Shown piece after piece: positions 62,117 through 64,000 of a stretch of 64,000 bases of DNA (its first letter is position 1; the number at the start of each line of letters is the position of its first letter). A program made the position numbers and the translations under genes. The stretch comes from JAVBKU01 sp031553875. GTDB lineage: Bacteria; Bacteroidota; Bacteroidia; Bacteroidales; Rikenellaceae. The DNA lies in contig JAVBKU010000020.1 of NCBI GenBank assembly GCA_031553875.1, positions 1 to 64,000 on the forward strand, read 5' to 3'. The notes under the pieces are model-generated. The model saw only the letters and a list, made by a program, of their open reading frames with translations, was not told where the DNA came from and did no database searches.

Positions 62117-62230
62117 TCGGTCGTGTACCCCCGTGCGAATGGTTAATGCCTTCGCAAAGCCCTCAAAGGTGGATCAGCAACGGGAAGGACACGACCGATT
62201 TTGTGTCTAATATTAAAATGCTGATCCACC
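62117..62230 (+). ncRNA. Pseudoknotted RNA leader
   Basis: Helix a: TCGGTCGTGT (62117-62126) with ACACGACCGA (62189-62198). Helix b: GGTGGATCAGCA (62168-62179) with TGCTGATCCACC (62219-62230). The order a-b-a'-b' is a pseudoknot. A local hairpin TGCGAA/TTCGCA (62134-62156) and CCCG/CGGG (62130-62133 with 62181-62184) nest inside. Strand b' ends at the base before the ATG at 62231, so folding would cover the start region. TGCTGATTCA at 62041-62050 could pair with b instead. Known riboswitch or ribozyme class: none that I recognise. Confidence 0.65.
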
Positions 62231-62431
62231 ATGGAACCACAAATCGACATCTTTTGGCTATTTATAGCTGCGGCCCTTGCAGTAGTTCTGCGTGGCCTTT
62301 ATCGCCGTGCAAGGTATAATTATCTTGTGGCCAAACGTGCGGGGCGTTTCGTGCGCTACCTGAATCCCCGAGGCAGAGAATATCGCCCGGTTCGCATCTT
62401 CGATTATGTCCAACTTAACGGGGAGGCTTAA
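62231..62431 (+). CDS. Small membrane protein under the RNA leader
   Basis: 66 residues, one transmembrane helix (IFWLFIAAALAVVLRGL) followed by a basic tail (RRARYNYLVAKRAGRFVRYL). Its ATG is directly after the last base of the pseudoknot, with no free Shine-Dalgarno. It might be a lysis-related or spanin-like small protein, but this is open. Confidence 0.65.
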   Translation: MEPQIDIFWLFIAAALAVVLRGLYRRARYNYLVAKRAGRFVRYLNPRGREYRPVRIFDYVQLNGEA

Positions 62432-62433
62432 TC

Positions 62434-62709
62434 ATGGCGAACGAAGAAATTAAGGTTGTCGGCAAAGAGGCCGCCTCCGAGATGATAGACATGATGATCG
62501 AGCTCTGGCTTTACCTGCATCGTTTCAATCTTTTTTTTGATAAATTTCCAACGGTATTCCATTCCAAAGATGATCGTTTTTATCACCAAGAAGAGATGCA
62601 AGAGGCGATTAACAAATGTCTGAATGTATATAGTGAAATGTTACAAACAGTATCCTGCGTATTAGCTGACGCACAGAATGAAAATGGAAAAGGGAAAAGA
62701 AAAAACTAA
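62434..62709 (+). CDS. Small phage protein
   Basis: 91 residues, helical (ASEMIDMMIELWLYLHRFNLFFDKF) with a basic tail. It starts 2 bp after the previous stop and overlaps the next gene by 32 bp. Confidence 0.6.
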   Translation: MANEEIKVVGKEAASEMIDMMIELWLYLHRFNLFFDKFPTVFHSKDDRFYHQEEMQEAINKCLNVYSEMLQTVSCVLADAQNENGKGKRKN

Positions 62710-62962
62710 TAATGAGGAGCTGGCCGTCGAAGTATGTGCCTCTTTCTGGGAACAATTTGAACCGGCCGAGACTCTCGATGATGCTACTAACAAGTGGACC
62801 TCCGGAGAGATTGCAACCGCCGTGTTCCAATTGACAGGAACGCCCGTGGGCGTTGATACTATCTTTCAGGTAATGAAAGAGACCGGTTTTAAGTATGAAC
62901 TCGACACCACGACTGCCGGCGTGAAATACGTATGGCTGTTGAAAGTACGCGCAAAACGTTAA
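62678..62962 (+). CDS. Small phage DNA-binding-like protein
   Basis: 94 residues. SGEIATAVFQLTGTPVGVDTIFQVMKETGF looks like a winged-helix pattern. Unknown. The start may be the ATG at 62684. Confidence 0.6.
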   Translation: MKMEKGKEKTNNEELAVEVCASFWEQFEPAETLDDATNKWTSGEIATAVFQLTGTPVGVDTIFQVMKETGFKYELDTTTAGVKYVWLLKVRAKR

Positions 62963-62965
62963 GCT

Positions 62966-63286
62966 ATGGACATAGTGCAGATAATGAGTTTTCTGTTGGC
63001 GGGGGTTGTGATGTTGGCCGTGTATGGCCTCATGAAGCTGATCAGTCGCCTAATGAAGGAAAAGCCCGAGGACAAGGGTGTTCTCGTTAAGGTGCAGTTT
63101 CCTAATCCTGCCGTGGCATCCAGGGAAAAGATAGAAGAGTTTCTTAAGAGTACCACAAACTCCGATATCCTCTGGGCGTATTATGAATATGCAAAGAATG
63201 ATTCTGAAACACCCATCGAGATCGTAGCCATTATAAGGGCTCGATATTTTGAGGTTGTGGAGGAGAATGGCAAGGCCATGAGTTAA
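62966..63286 (+). CDS. Small phage membrane protein
   Basis: 106 residues with one N-terminal transmembrane helix (MSFLLAGVVMLAVYGLM) and a charged cytosolic part. Terminator follows at 63311. Possibly part of a lysis or host-takeover set. Confidence 0.6.
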   Translation: MDIVQIMSFLLAGVVMLAVYGLMKLISRLMKEKPEDKGVLVKVQFPNPAVASREKIEEFLKSTTNSDILWAYYEYAKNDSETPIEIVAIIRARYFEVVEENGKAMS

Positions 63287-63310
63287 CTATTAAATATTAC
63301 ATACTTTTCA

Positions 63311-63340
63311 AAAGGAGCGCTCTCGGGCGCTCCTTTTTTT
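63311..63340 (+). terminator. Terminator before the tail genes
   Basis: GGAGCGC (63314-63320) pairs with GCGCTCC (63327-63333), then seven T. Confidence 0.88.
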
Positions 63341-63360
63341 GTGTCCTTTATTCTCGGCGG

Positions 63361-63798
63361 GTGGCGGCTGATATTCGCAATATGATTACAGAGCTGTACA
63401 CAAAGAGTATCCCTCTTAACCAGAAAATCTCGCAGGAAGCCTCCGATCTGATCGGCAAACTGCTGGAGCGCCAAGCGTTCATCGCGGAGACCCAATACCT
63501 CCGGCGTACAGGAGATCTTGCAGCCACTCTGCGGTCAAAACCTTATACCATTTCTTCGACATCTGATCAGCTGAATATCCTGATCAACTATCCCGCGACC
63601 ATCCGGTTCCTTGACCTTAAGCGTACTGCCACCGGCAAGAAAAAACGGTATTACACAGCCATATATAACCGTCCCCTCTTCGGCCACATATACGGTAAAG
63701 GATACTCACTAAGCAACATTATAAACGTCGCCCTGCATAGTGAGATCAGAAACTTCTTCAATAATCTGAAAAACGTAACCCAGCGCATAGAACTATGA
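63361..63798 (+). CDS. Phage tail/neck completion-like protein
   Basis: 145 residues with GTG start at 63361. Basic, helical and strand mix (LGKLLERQ-like LIGKLLERQAFIAETQYLRRTG, RYYTAIYNRPLFGHIYG), consistent with a tail completion protein. It overlaps the next gene (ATGA). Confidence 0.55.
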   Translation: MAADIRNMITELYTKSIPLNQKISQEASDLIGKLLERQAFIAETQYLRRTGDLAATLRSKPYTISSTSDQLNILINYPATIRFLDLKRTATGKKKRYYTAIYNRPLFGHIYGKGYSLSNIINVALHSEIRNFFNNLKNVTQRIEL

Positions 63799-64000
63799 TA
63801 CAGAAAGATATTATTGAAACCGAGATCCGGACCCGTGGGTTTGATTCCGTTCAGGAGGGGATATTAAAAACGAATAAGGCCCTCGCAGAGTATGAGGATA
63901 ACATCGCCAAGCTGGTTTATCAAAAGAACCTTCTGATCGCCGCGAACAAAAAGGAGACAGCCGAATATAAGGCTCTGGATACAGAGATAGAAAAGCTCAA
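63795..64000 (+). CDS. Probable tape measure protein, 5' end
   Basis: ATG at 63795, open to the window end; 68 residues. Coiled-coil start (LKTNKALAEYEDNIAKLVYQ, YKALDTEIEKL) is typical of tape measure proteins. The size of the full gene would confirm it. Confidence 0.55.
   Translation, partial: MIQKDIIETEIRTRGFDSVQEGILKTNKALAEYEDNIAKLVYQKNLLIAANKKETAEYKALDTEIEKL

Larger units (their letters stand above)
37379..64000. mobile_element. Temperate tailed prophage, left 26.6 kb
   Basis: Contiguous phage gene set: integrase and repressor on the minus strand, then all genes on the plus strand through replication, head, terminase, portal and the start of the tail. It is not complete; lysis, most tail genes and the right attachment site lie beyond 64000. 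Confidence 0.92.

Noticed and set aside
62117..62230. HDV-like self-cleaving ribozyme
   Set aside because: The order of helices does not match: the internal hairpin lies between strands a and b, not between b and a', and no cleavage-site context is evident.
1..64000. CRISPR array or cas genes
   Set aside because: No regularly spaced direct repeats with unique spacers were seen. The repeats at 46180-46343 and 51766-51935 are irregular or coding.

Overview
The window comes from a member of the Bacteroidales, probably an Alistipes-like Rikenellaceae. The evidence is a succinyl/acetylornithine carbamoyltransferase of the Bacteroides type, secreted GH2, heparinase-like and sialidase enzymes, a TonB C-terminal protein, and repeated Bacteroidetes-type promoters (TTTG, 19-21 bp spacer, TAnnTTTG). 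The genus is an inference. Base composition and gene style change sharply several times, so the window is a mosaic of one stretch of stable chromosome and several mobile insertions.

1-7.4 kb: an AT-rich defence island on the minus strand. One clear promoter near 6170 can drive a DUF4143 ATPase, a SIR2-HerA pair, a KTSC-domain protein, a PD-(D/E)XK-like nuclease and the start of a Wadjet jetA gene that runs off the left edge. Two excisionase-like HTH genes sit beside it, and its right border meets what looks like a 3' gene fragment at about 7.43 kb. 7.4-24.8 kb: GC-rich chromosome with argF', a DUF486 membrane protein, a secreted alpha/beta hydrolase and a run of secreted carbohydrate enzymes (TIM-barrel-like protein, UroD-family protein, beta-mannosidase, FAD oxidoreductase, GH2 beta-galactosidase, heparinase II/III-like, sialidase).

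24.9-37.4 kb: tandem insertions. A 13-bp core that resembles the reverse complement of a tRNA 3' end occurs at 24931, 26721 and 37379, each time directly after a different perfect hairpin terminator. Between cores 1 and 2 lie a small ORF and a fic gene. Between cores 2 and 3 lies an integrative element with a tyrosine integrase, an excisionase, a gene II/X-like rolling-circle replication protein, a 150-nt structured RNA or origin, secreted proteins, and a membrane protein / Ser-Thr kinase / KAP NTPase cluster that is a candidate defence system.

37.4-64 kb: the left part of a temperate tailed phage, whose integrase abuts the third core. Layout: integrase, repressor, operator region, Cro-like and LuxR-type regulators, small early genes, a tRNA-like gene, DnaB helicase, VapE-like primase-helicase, an iteron-like origin candidate, then the structural module. 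Head gene order is unusual: protease, major capsid protein with a scaffold-like N terminus, other structural genes and a DNA methyltransferase come before terminase and portal. A pair of secreted 'moron' genes, a pseudoknotted RNA leader and the start of a probable tape measure gene follow. The phage right end, and any intact tRNA target, lie beyond the window.

The strongest leads for something undescribed are the extended SIR2-HerA operon joined to Wadjet, the membrane/kinase/KAP cluster, the two large structured RNAs (31.2 kb and 62.1 kb), the tRNA-like gene without a clear anticodon arm, and a possible -1 frameshift at 52.03 kb.
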